Shown piece by piece: positions 31,070 to 41,150 of a stretch of 64,000 nucleotides of DNA. Position 1 is the stretch's first letter, and each line of letters starts with the position of its first letter. Made by a program: the position numbers and the translations under genes. The notes beneath the pieces were generated by a model, which was not told where the DNA came from, did no database searches, and worked only from the letters and a program-made list of their open reading frames with translations. Source of the DNA: Xanthobacteraceae bacterium (GTDB lineage Bacteria; Pseudomonadota; Alphaproteobacteria; Rhizobiales; Xanthobacteraceae). The stretch lies in assembly GCA_028282095.1 (NCBI GenBank), contig JANQIP010000070.1, positions 20,734-84,733 on the forward strand, read 5' to 3'.

Positions 31070-31915
31070 TCAAACAATCAATCGCTCGCTCGCTTCCCAC
31101 AACCGCTTCGCCGATTCATCGTCCCTCGCCGCGGCCGAGGGTGTCGCCGTCTTGCTCTTGGCGAAATACGCTCCGGTCACGTCCGCGAGCTCCGGCGCGC
31201 TCACCGCGTAGGTCAAGGTACGCGCGCCTTTTTCCGGTGAAATGGCCAAAAAGGTCTTGAGCAGACGCAGGCCGAAACGATAACCGGTTCCGGTGTTCTC
31301 GCCGAAGCCGGTCGCGCAGAATCCCGGGTGAATGCAGTTCGCGGTGACGCCCGAACCGGCAAGCCGGCGTGCCAGCTCACGTGTGAACAGAATGTTGCAA
31401 AGCTTGGAGCGGCGATAGGCCGTCCAGCCGCTAAAGCGTTTCTCTTCCTGCAGATCGTCGAAGTCGAGCGTCACGCTGCGATGCGCTTCGGACGCGACAT
31501 TGACGATGCGCGCCGGCGCCGAGCGCCGAAGCTTTTCCGACAGCGCCTGCGTGAGCAGGAAATAGGCCATGTGATTGAGCGCGAAGGTTCGCTCCAGGCC
31601 GTCTTCGGTGATCTCCCTTTGGTCGAACATCGCGCCGGCATTGTTCACCAGCACGTCGATGCGATCGAGCCTGTCCGCGAGCGTTGCGGCGAGCCGGCGA
31701 ATCTCGCCAAAACGCGAGAGATCGGCGTGGATGACCTCGACCTTCGCGCCGGCGCTGCGCTGGCGAATCCGCTCGAGGGCGGCCGCGGCACGCGCGGGAT
31801 CGCGGCCGATGAGGACGAGCTGCGCCCCCATCTCCGCCAGCACCAGCGCGCTTTCGAGCCCGATCCCACCGGTTCCCCCGGTGATCACCACGGTCTTGCC
31901 GGCAAGGCTGCTCAT
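31070..31915 (-). CDS. SDR family oxidoreductase
   Basis: VVITGGTGGIGLESALVLAEMGA...VLVNNAGAMF...YRRSKLCNILFTREL. Confidence 0.92.
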   Translation of the reverse strand: MSSLAGKTVVITGGTGGIGLESALVLAEMGAQLVLIGRDPARAAAALERIRQRSAGAKVEVIHADLSRFGEIRRLAATLADRLDRIDVLVNNAGAMFDQREITEDGLERTFALNHMAYFLLTQALSEKLRRSAPARIVNVASEAHRSVTLDFDDLQEEKRFSGWTAYRRSKLCNILFTRELARRLAGSGVTANCIHPGFCATGFGENTGTGYRFGLRLLKTFLAISPEKGARTLTYAVSAPELADVTGAYFAKSKTATPSAAARDDESAKRLWEASERLIV

Positions 31916-31927
31916 TGCGGTTCCTCT

Positions 31928-32030
31928 CAGAGCATGATCCCGAGACGTTGCAGGCTGCCCGGACAAGATCATGCGACAAACAAAGAGAAATAGAGCGCGA
32001 CTGATTCAATCTGAGTGAGCCGCGCGCTAG
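31928..32030 (-). repeat. family A element, inverted
   Basis: AGAGCATGATCCCGAGACGTTGCAGGCTGCCCGGACAAGATCATGCGACAAACAAAGAGAAATAGAGCGCGACTGATTCAATCTGAG...GCGCGCTAG. Confidence 0.75.
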
Positions 32031-32233
32031 ATCACAACGGTCCTGAACCCTTAGAGTGAAATACGTTTCGGCGAAATCCGAAGTTCCCTTTGTTCGTCAT
32101 CGTGGGTCGCTTTGTCTCCGGTGGACCGGTTCCCACCTCGGCGAAAAATGCTCTAAATTCTTCTGCGCCATGCGCCACCGTCGCCTCCCGGCCCGCGTGA
32201 GGCACACGTCCCGAACTGCAGAGCGAGTCGCCA

Positions 32234-32965
32234 ATGACGCCCGTAGACCCCCAGAATCAGGCCGGTTGGGACGTCTTTGCGCCCTATGGCGGACTGCATG
32301 TCGTCTCAGTCATCGCCTGTCTTTGTGTGATCGCGGCCGTGGTGATGATTGGGCGCCGCCTTGACAAACGGGGAGAGCGAAGCCTGCGTTACGCGCTCTC
32401 GGCTTTCGCCATTTCCGTGTCGGTGCTCTACAATGTGGCCTGGAACTGGAACGGGATCGACCCGGTCACCGGACTGCCGTTGCATATCTGCGACATTGGC
32501 GGCCTGATCGCGCCGCTCGCACTCATCACCCTCAACCGCTGGCTCCGGGCGACGCTGTATTTCTGGGCCATCGCCCTGACGACCCAGGCCTTCATCCAGC
32601 CGACGCTGACCTTCGGACCCAGTGTGGCGCTGTACTGGTTTTTCTGGATCGCCCATACGGTCATTCTCGGCGCCGCCATCTATGACATCGTGGTGCTGCG
32701 CTTCCGCCCGGACTGGAGCGATTTCGGCCGCGCCTGCGCCGTGACGCTCGGCTGGCTCGCCGTGGTCATGCCGATCAATATCTTGTTCGATGCCAATTAC
32801 GGCTTTATTGGCGACCCGAAGGCCAAAGAGCTGATTCCCCCCTTTGTGGCGGCGCTCGGCCCATGGCCAGAGCGCGTCGTCGTCATTTCGGCACTGGTCG
32901 GCCTTGGATTTTTGCTCGCGCTACTACCCTGGCGCCTTGCCGCGCGCGAACGCACCGCGTCCTAG
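32234..32965 (+). CDS. YwaF/TIGR02206-like integral membrane protein
   Basis: FAPYGGLHVVSVIACL...LYNVAWNWNGIDPVTGLPLHICDIGGLIAPLALIT...FDANYGFIGDPK. Confidence 0.8.
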   Translation: MTPVDPQNQAGWDVFAPYGGLHVVSVIACLCVIAAVVMIGRRLDKRGERSLRYALSAFAISVSVLYNVAWNWNGIDPVTGLPLHICDIGGLIAPLALITLNRWLRATLYFWAIALTTQAFIQPTLTFGPSVALYWFFWIAHTVILGAAIYDIVVLRFRPDWSDFGRACAVTLGWLAVVMPINILFDANYGFIGDPKAKELIPPFVAALGPWPERVVVISALVGLGFLLALLPWRLAARERTAS

Positions 32966-33067
32966 AGTGCGATCCGTTTAGATTGAATCGATCGCGCTCT
33001 CTTTCTCTCCGTTCTGCCGCATGATCTTGTCCGAAAAGTCTGCCAACTTTTCGGGATCATGCTCTAG
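32962..33067 (+). repeat. family A element, full copy with CTAG at both ends
   Basis: CTAGAGTGCGATCCGTTTAGATTGAATCGATCGCGCTCTCTTTCTCTCCGTTCTGCCGCATGATCTTGTCCGAAAAGTCTGCCAACTTTTCGGGATCATGCTCTAG. Confidence 0.92.
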
Positions 33068-33140
33068 GTGCCGCGCTACCACAGCCTCGCCACTTTGCGC
33101 GTGGTAATGTCGCCGTGGCGGCGACGAATCGGCTTCGCGC

Positions 33141-34964
33141 ATGGTGATGTTTCGACCCTTGTTCGCGGCTTGCGTTACGCTGCTCGCCTTGGCGCTTGTT
33201 GCACTGGCCACCGCGAGCGCAACGCGCACGCCAAGTGAGGCACGACACGCCATCGCCATGCATGGCGAGCCGGCTCTGCCGGAAAACTTCACCCATTTCC
33301 GTTATGCCGATCCGGCCGCGCCCAAGGGCGGCCGGCTCACGCTCGGCGTGCTCGGCACGTTCGACAGCCTCAACCCGCTCATCGTCAGGGGCGTGCCGGC
33401 CGAGTCGCTGCGCGGCTATGTGTTCGAAACCCTGCTTGCACGCAGTTATGACGAGCCGTTCACGCTCTACGGCCTGCTCGCCCGCGCGGTCGAGACCGAC
33501 GCCGAACGCTCCTTCGTCACTTTCCACCTCGACGAAGCAGCCGCGTTTTCCGACGGCAGGCCGGTCACGCCCGAGGACGTGGTCTTTTCCTGGCGCCTGC
33601 TCCGCGACAAGGGACGGCCGAACCACCGCACCTATTACGCCAAGGTCGTCAAAGCCGAAGTGACAGGCGCGCGCAGCGTGCGCTTCGACCTTTCCGGCTC
33701 TGATGATCGCGAATTGCCGCTCATTCTCGGCCTGATGCCGGTGCTGCCGCGGCATGCCGTCGATCCCGACACATTCGAGGATGCCTCGCTCAAGCCGATC
33801 CCCGGCAGCGGCCCCTACACGATCGCCGCATTCGATGTCGGCAGAAGCCTGACGCTCAAGCGCAACCCGGATTATTGGGGACGCGACCGTCCGGTCAATC
33901 GCGGCTTGTGGAACTTCGACACGGTGCATTTCGACTATTACCGCGACGCCAGTTCCTATTTCGAGGCATTCCGCAAGGGTCTGTTCGACGTCTTTGCGGA
34001 GACCGATCCCGGCCGCTGGGAGACGGCCTACCGCTTTCCCGCCGCGCGCGATGGCCGCGTCATCAAGGAGGAGTTTCAGCTCGGCCTGCCGCGGCCCATG
34101 CGTGCCTTCGTGTTCAACACGCGGCGGCCGATCTTTGCCGACATCCGCGTGCGCCAGGCGATCGTGCGGCTTCTCGATTTCGAATGGCTCAACCGCAGCC
34201 TGTTCTATGGCCATTATCGGCGCACCGGCAGCTTTTTCGAGGGCAGTGAACTGTCGCATCGCGGCCGCCCCGCCGATGCGCGCGAGCGCGCGCTGCTTGA
34301 GCCGTTCCCCGACGCGGTGCGGCCCGAGGTGCTTGCCGGCACCTGGTCGCCGCCGGTCAGCGACGGATCGGGACGCGATCGCGCAAGCCTGAGGGCGGCG
34401 CTCAAACTGTTCGCCGCGGCGGGCTATGTGCTCAACGGCACGGTGCTCACCGATCGCGCGACCGGAAAGCCGTTCACCTTCGAGATCATGGTGACGACGA
34501 GGAGCCAGGAACGCGTCGCCCTCGCCTTTGCGCGCAGCCTGCGCCGCGCCGGCATCAAGCCGACGATCCGCATGGTGGACGCCGTGCAATATGAGCAGCG
34601 CCGAATCAACTATGACTTCGACATGATCCATAATCGCTGGGACCAGTCGCTCTCGCCCGGTAATGAGCAGGCTTTCTATTGGGGCTCGGCCGCGGCTGAC
34701 CAGCCGGGCACCCGGAACTACATGGGCGTGCGCTCTCCCGCCGTCGATGCGATGATCGCCGCCTTGCTGAAGGCTCAGTCACGTGAGGATTTTGTCAGTG
34801 CCGTGCGTGCGCTCGACCGGGTGCTGATGTCCGGCGCCTACATCGTGCCGCTCTACCATCTGCCCGCCCAATGGATCGCGCGCTGGAATGAGGTTCGCCA
34901 TCCCACCGCAACGTCGCTTTACGGCTATATGCCTGAGACCTGGTGGCGCGAGCCTTCTCCATGA
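33141..34964 (+). CDS. extracellular solute-binding protein (oligopeptide/YejA-like)
   Basis: FTHFRYADPAAPKGGRLTLGVLGTFDSLNPLIVRGVPAESLRGYVFETLLARSYDEPFTLYGLLA...FSDGRPVTPEDVVFSWRLLRDKG. Confidence 0.92.
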   Translation: MVMFRPLFAACVTLLALALVALATASATRTPSEARHAIAMHGEPALPENFTHFRYADPAAPKGGRLTLGVLGTFDSLNPLIVRGVPAESLRGYVFETLLARSYDEPFTLYGLLARAVETDAERSFVTFHLDEAAAFSDGRPVTPEDVVFSWRLLRDKGRPNHRTYYAKVVKAEVTGARSVRFDLSGSDDRELPLILGLMPVLPRHAVDPDTFEDASLKPIPGSGPYTIAAFDVGRSLTLKRNPDYWGRDRPVNRGLWNFDTVHFDYYRDASSYFEAFRKGLFDVFAETDPGRWETAYRFPAARDGRVIKEEFQLGLPRPMRAFVFNTRRPIFADIRVRQAIVRLLDFEWLNRSLFYGHYRRTGSFFEGSELSHRGRPADARERALLEPFPDAVRPEVLAGTWSPPVSDGSGRDRASLRAALKLFAAAGYVLNGTVLTDRATGKPFTFEIMVTTRSQERVALAFARSLRRAGIKPTIRMVDAVQYEQRRINYDFDMIHNRWDQSLSPGNEQAFYWGSAAADQPGTRNYMGVRSPAVDAMIAALLKAQSREDFVSAVRALDRVLMSGAYIVPLYHLPAQWIARWNEVRHPTATSLYGYMPETWWREPSP

Positions 34965-34984
34965 GAACATGAGAAGATAACGAG

Positions 34985-36589
34985 ATGATTCTCGGTAGCC
35001 CTGAGACCTGCGAGGCGGCCATGACCGCTTACACCGAGCAGCCGACGCTCGATGGCCTGTTCGCGCGCGCGCTGGCGCGCGCTCCTGATGCGATCGCGCT
35101 CGCCGACGGCATGAGCCATGACAATGCCTGCGGCCGACCGGCGCTGCGCCTCACCTTTGCGCAGGCCGACCGGGCCATCTCCGCCATTGCCGGCCAGTTG
35201 CAGCGGCTCGGACTCAAGACCGATCATGTCGTCGCGCTCCAGATGCCGAACTCGGTCGAAGCCGTGCTCACGCTGCTCGGCATCCTCAGGGCCGGCATGA
35301 TCGCCGCGCCCGTGCCGCTACTCTGGCGGCGGACCGAAACGGTGGCGGCGCTCTCGCGCATCGGCGCAAAGGCCATCATCACCTTGGGCCGGGTTGGTGA
35401 AACCGATCTTGCCGAGCTTGCAACCCATATCGCGGCCGAGGTTTTTCAGATTCGCGCCGTCGGCGCCTTCGGGGGTGACCTGCCGGACGGCGTCATTGCC
35501 TTCGATCCGCTGCTCGAAAGCGAGGAGACCGAGCCGGTCGCCGCCGTCACGCGCCGGCAGGATCCTGCCGCGCATCTCGCCGTTATCACCTTCGATACGG
35601 ACACGGCCGGCCCGGTGCCGGTCGCGCGCAACCATGCCGAGCTTCTCGCTGCCGGCCTTGCCGTCGCGAACGAAAGCGCCATTGCGCCCGGCCGCGCGAT
35701 CTTCACCACGTTCCCGCCCTCCTCGCTCGCCGGGCTCGCGACCGGGCTGGTTCCCTGGCTCGCGGCCGGCGAAAAGCTATGCCTGCATCGCCCGTTTGAT
35801 GCCGCGGCGCTTGGCGACCAGCTCGCTACCGAGGATGGCGGCGTGCTCGTCATTCCCGGCCCGCTGGCGCAGCCTCTCTGTGAGGCTGGCGTGTTTGCGC
35901 ATGCGCCGGGCCTTCACTCGATCATCGCCGTATGGCGCGCGCCCGAGCGCCTCGCCACGGCCGCCGATTGGCGCGACACGGCCCGTGGCCTTGTCGATCT
36001 CCAGGCCTTCGGCGAGGTCGGGCTGGTCGCCGCGCGTCGCGGCGGTGATGGACGGCCCTCGCCCATCGCGATCGGACCGGTGATGGCATCGCACGCAACC
36101 TCCGGCAGCATGCCGGTTGCGGAGCTTGCCCGCACCGCATCGGGCACGCTCGCGATCCGCGGGCCGATGACGCCGCGTTTTTGCTATCCGCCCGGAGCGG
36201 ACCGGGGCGACCCGCCATTCCTCAAGCTCGACGAGGCGTTCTTCATCGATACCGGACATCCCTGCCGGGTCGAGCCGGGCGGCGGCGCGATGATCGTCAC
36301 CGCACCGCCGGCCGGACTCGTCGGCATCGGCGGCTATCGGATCGCGCTCGGCGCCTACCAGCAGATTGTCGAGGAGACCGACGCCGACGCGACGCTCGCC
36401 GCGCTTCCCGATATGCTAACCGGCCAGCGGCTTGCCGGCCGCAGTTCCGACGACGAGGCGCTGCGCGACGCGCTGCTTGGCCGTGGCGTCAATCCGCTGA
36501 TCATCGGCGCCTTCCGTGACCGCCGCGCAGCCGAGATTTCGGGCGAGACGCGACCGGGCCGCAGTGCGCCCGCTGATCCTTATTCCTAA
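34985..36589 (+). CDS. AMP-binding-domain protein, apparently degenerate acyl-CoA ligase
   Basis: N-terminal ANL-like fold (AQADRAISAIAGQLQRLGLKTDHVVALQMPNSVEAVLTLLGILRAGMIAAPVPLLWR) but no TSGTTGxPK motif and no GKIxR C-terminus. Confidence 0.7.
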   Translation: MILGSPETCEAAMTAYTEQPTLDGLFARALARAPDAIALADGMSHDNACGRPALRLTFAQADRAISAIAGQLQRLGLKTDHVVALQMPNSVEAVLTLLGILRAGMIAAPVPLLWRRTETVAALSRIGAKAIITLGRVGETDLAELATHIAAEVFQIRAVGAFGGDLPDGVIAFDPLLESEETEPVAAVTRRQDPAAHLAVITFDTDTAGPVPVARNHAELLAAGLAVANESAIAPGRAIFTTFPPSSLAGLATGLVPWLAAGEKLCLHRPFDAAALGDQLATEDGGVLVIPGPLAQPLCEAGVFAHAPGLHSIIAVWRAPERLATAADWRDTARGLVDLQAFGEVGLVAARRGGDGRPSPIAIGPVMASHATSGSMPVAELARTASGTLAIRGPMTPRFCYPPGADRGDPPFLKLDEAFFIDTGHPCRVEPGGGAMIVTAPPAGLVGIGGYRIALGAYQQIVEETDADATLAALPDMLTGQRLAGRSSDDEALRDALLGRGVNPLIIGAFRDRRAAEISGETRPGRSAPADPYS

Positions 36590-36781
36590 TACTGGGCGCG
36601 AGTGATAACGAGTATGTATCCGTTCCCCTCGGCCTGGCCGAGGGATTCATCAGAGATTTCGGAGACATTGGGGCGCTTCGCCTGACCCTGCTCAAGATCA
36701 TCGGAAAACCGCCGCCGACAGGATCGGGCGACGGTGGATGCGATGCTTGTTTCCGGGGACGGCGAGCAGAAGCGGACACCA

Positions 36782-36899
36782 GTGATGCGGCATCAACGCT
36801 TGAGCTCGTCTCATCGTGTTGGTGACGCATCACAAAGAACTGGATCAGCTAGCGTTCCTTCCCTGACGGTCCGGCGTCGGACCGTCAGCGTCGTAACAC
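36782..36899 (+). repeat. family D composite
   Basis: GTGATGCGGCATCAACGCTTGAGCTCGTCTCATCGTGTTGGTGACGCATCACAAAGAACTGGATCAGCTAGCGTTCCTTCCCTGACGGTCCGGCGTCGGACCGTCAG. Confidence 0.85.
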
Positions 36900-36901
36900 A
36901 A

Positions 36902-37003
36902 GAGCGCGATTGCTTCCCCTCGATTCAACTGCGCTCTCTTTCTCTTTGTTTGGTCGCATGATCTTGTCTGAAAAAATCCGCCGGCTTCTCGGGATCATGC
37001 GCC
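36902..37003 (+). repeat. family A element
   Basis: AGAGCGCGATTGCTTCCCCTCGATTCAACTGCGCTCTCTTTCTCTTTGTTTGGTCGCATGATCTTGTCTGAAAAAATCC...TCTCGGGATCATGCGCC. Confidence 0.8.
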
Positions 37004-37045
37004 AACAACAGGATGAACCCAGCAGCAGTCGAACAAGTGTGACAT

Positions 37046-37789
37046 ATGACCAAGCAACCGCTTGCTGACAGCATTGCACTCGTCACCGGTGCCTCGCGCG
37101 GGATCGGACACGCGACCGCGCTCGCGCTCGCGCGCGCCGGCGCGCATGTCGTCGCCGTCGCCCGCACCGTGGGCGGCCTGGAGGAGCTTGACGACCTCAT
37201 TCGTTCCGAGGGCGGCAGCGCGACATTGGTGCCGCTCGACCTCGACGATTTCGAGGGCATCGCCCGGCTCACGCTTGCGCTCAACGAGCGCTATCGCCGC
37301 CTCGACATCCTGATCGGCAATGCCGGGCTGCTCGGCCCGGTCTCGCCACTCGGCCATGTCGAGATCAAGGATTTCGAGCGGGTGATGTGCATCAATGTCA
37401 CGGCCAACTTCCAGCTCATCCGCTGTCTCGATCCGCTGTTGCGGGCGGCGCCGGCCGGCCGTGCCGTGTTCGTGACTTCGGGCGTGACCAGCTCGGCCCG
37501 CGCCTATGTCGGTCCCTATTCGATATCCAAGATCGCGCTCGAAATGCTGGCGCGCACCTATGCGGCTGAGACGGTCACCACCCGCGTGCGCGTGAACCTG
37601 TTCAATCCCGGAGCGACCCGCACCCGCATGCGGGCCGAGTTCATGCCGGGCGAAGACCCCGAAAAGCTCCCCCATCCCGAGCGCGTCACCGACGCGATCC
37701 TGTCGCTGTGCCTGCCGTCACTTGAAGAGACCGGCAAGCTTTACGACATGCCGACCGGGCGCTTCAGGAGCTTCCGCGCACCGGAGTGA
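37046..37789 (+). CDS. SDR family oxidoreductase
   Basis: IALVTGASRGIGHATALALARAGAHVVAVART...LIGNAGLLGPV...YSISKIALEMLARTYA. Confidence 0.93.
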   Translation: MTKQPLADSIALVTGASRGIGHATALALARAGAHVVAVARTVGGLEELDDLIRSEGGSATLVPLDLDDFEGIARLTLALNERYRRLDILIGNAGLLGPVSPLGHVEIKDFERVMCINVTANFQLIRCLDPLLRAAPAGRAVFVTSGVTSSARAYVGPYSISKIALEMLARTYAAETVTTRVRVNLFNPGATRTRMRAEFMPGEDPEKLPHPERVTDAILSLCLPSLEETGKLYDMPTGRFRSFRAPE

Positions 37790-37799
37790 CCCGTACACA

Positions 37800-39032
37800 T
37801 CAAGCTCTTTCACCGCGGGATGCACGCCGCACCACGAAGGCGGAGATGATCAGGAGCAATGCGGCCACGAGAAACGGCGCGCCTGCCCAATCGCGACCGT
37901 GAGCGGCGATCGCAAATGCATAGCTCTGGGTGAACAGGATCGGTCCGATCATGCTCGCGACGCCTTGCAGGCTGGCGTTGGCACCCTGAAGCCTGCCCTG
38001 TTCGAGGGCGCCGACGCGGCGGGACATCAGGCCTTGCATCGCCGGGGCCGACAGTCCCCATAAGCCGAGCAAGGGAACGGCAAGCCAGTACATCCAGCCG
38101 AACGCGGCAAAACCCAGCATCAAAAAACCGGCGGTCCCGAAAGCAAGTCCGGCAAAGAACGAAGTGCGCTCGCCGAAGCGCGTGACCACCGGCCGAACGA
38201 GGCCGCCCTGAACGATGATGGCAGCCAATCCGGATGCTGCAAGGGCAAAGCCGATCGCCTGCTCGTCCCAGCCATAGCGGTAGCTCAAGTAAAGCACACC
38301 GACGCTCGGCAATACCACATGCGCGAGCTGACCGAAGAAATTCGCAAAGGCAAGGCTCGGCAGCATCGGCTGCGAGCGCAGCAGCGCGATCGAGCCTATT
38401 GGATTGGCGCGGCGGAGCGAGAACGGCGCACGCTTTTCCGGCGGCAGCGATTCCGGCAGGACGAACAGGCCGTAGAGCGCACTCAACAGGCTCAATGCAG
38501 CGGCGATCCAGAACGGCAGGCGCGGGTCGACACTGCCCGCGATCCCGCCGATCGCCGGGCCGATGACGAAGCCGATGCCGAAGGCCGCGCCGAGCATGCC
38601 GAAGCGTCCGGCCCGCGCTTCGGGTGGCGTCACATCGGCAATATAGGCGAAGGCCGTTGAGGTGGTCGCGGCGGCGATGCCGGAAATGGTCCTGCCGACG
38701 AACAGCCAGGCAAGGTTCGGCGCCAGCGCCATGAGTATGTAGTCGAGGCCGGCCCCGAAGGTCGAGATCAAGATCACCGGCCGGCGCCCGAACCGGTCCG
38801 ACAAGGCGCCCTGCACCGGCGAGAAGATGAACTGCATCAGCGCCCAGACCGTGCCGAACAGTCCGTAGATCACAGCAGCATTGACGGGATTACCGCCGAG
38901 AAGCTCGGTGACAAGCTGCGGCAAGACCGGGATGAACATCCCGGCCGCCAGCATGTCGAGCGTGACGGTGATGAAGATGAAGACGAAGGCCGCCTTGCGC
39001 GGCCGAACGATCGTGCTTGCCGCGGGCTCCAT
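37800..39032 (-). CDS. MFS transporter, TetA/TCR-like
   Basis: [11 protein letters not shown]...[33 protein letters not shown]...[53 protein letters not shown]. Confidence 0.85.
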   Translation of the reverse strand: MEPAASTIVRPRKAAFVFIFITVTLDMLAAGMFIPVLPQLVTELLGGNPVNAAVIYGLFGTVWALMQFIFSPVQGALSDRFGRRPVILISTFGAGLDYILMALAPNLAWLFVGRTISGIAAATTSTAFAYIADVTPPEARAGRFGMLGAAFGIGFVIGPAIGGIAGSVDPRLPFWIAAALSLLSALYGLFVLPESLPPEKRAPFSLRRANPIGSIALLRSQPMLPSLAFANFFGQLAHVVLPSVGVLYLSYRYGWDEQAIGFALAASGLAAIIVQGGLVRPVVTRFGERTSFFAGLAFGTAGFLMLGFAAFGWMYWLAVPLLGLWGLSAPAMQGLMSRRVGALEQGRLQGANASLQGVASMIGPILFTQSYAFAIAAHGRDWAGAPFLVAALLLIISAFVVRRASRGERA

Positions 39033-39039
39033 GCCGGCG

Positions 39040-40440
39040 TTACCGCGATCGTGCGCGTCGGGCATAGGGGTTTGCCTTCTCGCGCAGCGTTAGGCGGATG
39101 GGTGTGCCGGGCAGGTCGAAGGCATCGCGCAGGCCGTTGATGAGATAGCGCCGGTAGGCGGCGGGCACGGCATCGGCGCGCGTGCAGAACAGGATGAAGC
39201 TCGGCGGGCGCGCTTTCGGCTGGGTGATGTAGTTGAGCTTGAGGCGGCGGCCGGCGACCGCCGGCGGCGGATGCGCGGCGAGCGCCGCTTCGAGCCAGCG
39301 ATTGAGCGCATGGGTCGGCAGGCGCCGATTCCAGATCGCGTGGATGTCGATCACCGCGCGCATCAGCCGATCGACGCCGAAGCCGGTCAATCCCGACACC
39401 GCGGCGACGGGCAGGCCCTTGAGCTGCGGCAACAGGTGGTCCGCCTCGGCGCGCAGCCGTGCGATCGCGCCGGGCGCGCCTTCCTTGAGGTCCCATTTGT
39501 TGACGCCGATGACGAGCGCCCTGCCCTCGCGTTCGACGAGATCGGCAATGCGCAGGTCCTGCTCCTCGAATGCGGCGGACGCATCCATCAGCAGCACCAC
39601 GACCTCGGCGAAGCGGATCGCTTCGAGCGCATCGGCGACCGAGAGCTTTTCCACCCTGTCGTCGATCTTGGCGCGCCGGCGCATGCCGGCGGTATCGAAG
39701 ACGAGGAAATCGCGGCCTTGCGCGGCCACGTCGACCGCAATGGCGTCGCGGGTGATGCCCGCCTCCGGTCCGGTGAGCAGACGCTCGGCGCCGATGAGAC
39801 GGTTGATGAGCGTCGACTTGCCGACATTCGGCCGGCCGACCACGGCGATCCGGATCGGCCGCCGCGGCGCCTCTTGCGCGTCCGCGTCCCCCGCAAGGCC
39901 TTCCTCGGCCGCTTCCTCTTCCGCGGCGGGCGGCACGCGCATCTCCTCCGGCAGAGCCGCTTTCACCGCGTCGTAGAGATCGGCAAGTCCCTCGCCATGC
40001 TCGGCGGAGAGCGCGACCGGCTCGCCCAGGCCGAGCGCGAAGGCCTCATAGGCGGCTGCGGTTTGCGCGCGGCCCTCGCATTTGTTGGCGATGAGAACGA
40101 CCGGCTTGCCGGACTTGCGCACGAGAGCGGCGAAGGCGCGATCGCTCGGGGTCACGCCGGCCCGCACATCGATGAGGAACAGCACGAGATCGGCCGCCGC
40201 GATTGCCGCCTCGGTCTGCGCACGCATGCGGCCGGGCAGACTCGCGTTCGGGGCCTCTTCGAGGCCGGCCGTGTCGATGACCGTGAAAGACAGGTCGCCG
40301 AGCTGCCCCGCCCCTTCGCGGCGATCACGGGTGACGCCGGGGCGATCGTCGACCAGGGCGACGCGTTTGCCGACCATTCGGTTGAACAAAGTCGACTTGC
40401 CCACATTCGGGCGTCCGACAATGGCGACGGTAAGACCCAT
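39040..40440 (-). CDS. der: ribosome biogenesis GTPase Der
   Basis: Tandem GTPase domains [20 protein letters not shown] and [20 protein letters not shown]. Confidence 0.98.
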   Translation of the reverse strand: MGLTVAIVGRPNVGKSTLFNRMVGKRVALVDDRPGVTRDRREGAGQLGDLSFTVIDTAGLEEAPNASLPGRMRAQTEAAIAAADLVLFLIDVRAGVTPSDRAFAALVRKSGKPVVLIANKCEGRAQTAAAYEAFALGLGEPVALSAEHGEGLADLYDAVKAALPEEMRVPPAAEEEAAEEGLAGDADAQEAPRRPIRIAVVGRPNVGKSTLINRLIGAERLLTGPEAGITRDAIAVDVAAQGRDFLVFDTAGMRRRAKIDDRVEKLSVADALEAIRFAEVVVLLMDASAAFEEQDLRIADLVEREGRALVIGVNKWDLKEGAPGAIARLRAEADHLLPQLKGLPVAAVSGLTGFGVDRLMRAVIDIHAIWNRRLPTHALNRWLEAALAAHPPPAVAGRRLKLNYITQPKARPPSFILFCTRADAVPAAYRRYLINGLRDAFDLPGTPIRLTLREKANPYARRARSR

Positions 40441-40515
40441 GAGATGCGACCGGGGAGATGGACGCCCGTCTCCGCCCGATCGCGACGAGGCAATCTGCTC
40501 GACGGCACGCTCCGC

Positions 40516-41139
40516 TCAGCGCGAGAATGTACCGGCGGGTGGCGACGTCGGCCAGGGAAGGAGGGGTGACGGCGAGCCTTGCGGCGCCGTACGCCGGGCG
40601 GCCGATTGCGGTGGCGCCGATGGCGGCGTGGCCGCCGGCCGAGGCGACGATCGCGGTGCCGCCGTCGGCGCTGCGACCGCCTGAGATTGCCGCGGCTGTA
40701 GCGGCTGGGCGGGAACGACCTGTCTTCTAGGCACCGTGGCGGTCCGCGGCCGGCGCGGTTCTGGCGGCGGCGCAGCCTGCCGTCTCATCTGAGGCCGGGT
40801 ATCTTCGGTTGGAGGTGCGATCGACCTCGGAGCGCCTTGCGAGCCGGCGGCGGTTCTCGGCGCAGCCGTATCTCTCGGCGCAGCCGTGTCTGCCGGCGCG
40901 GCCAGTTCGCCGGTTCCGGGCGGCTCGACCGCAGGATCCGCAGGACGGCGAATATACTGGTCCGGGATCCCTGGGGTTATGCCGGGCACGCCTTCGGGAA
41001 AGACCGGTTGGCGTTGGCCCGGCAGTCTCTTTTTCGTGTCGAACATCGCGGTCAGGTCGTCGATGGCATCGCAGCCGGCAAGGGCGAAGCCCGCGGACAA
41101 GGCCACCGCAACGAGCATGAAGCGAGCACGGATGCGCAT
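40516..41139 (-). CDS. Pro/Ala-rich putative lipoprotein
   Basis: Lipobox FALAGC; TKKRLPGQRQPVFPEGVPG followed by low-complexity P/A/R tail; lies between the TPR protein and Der. Confidence 0.7.
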   Translation of the reverse strand: MRIRARFMLVAVALSAGFALAGCDAIDDLTAMFDTKKRLPGQRQPVFPEGVPGITPGIPDQYIRRPADPAVEPPGTGELAAPADTAAPRDTAAPRTAAGSQGAPRSIAPPTEDTRPQMRRQAAPPPEPRRPRTATVPRRQVVPAQPLQPRQSQAVAAPTAAPRSSPRPAATPPSAPPQSAARRTAPQGSPSPLLPWPTSPPAGTFSR

Positions 41140-41150
41140 CGATCTTTCCT

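Noticed and set aside
37800-39032. Tetracycline resistance determinant
   Set aside because: TetA-like MFS architecture, but located among housekeeping genes with no TetR or mobile element beside it; substrate cannot be inferred, so called only as MFS transporter.
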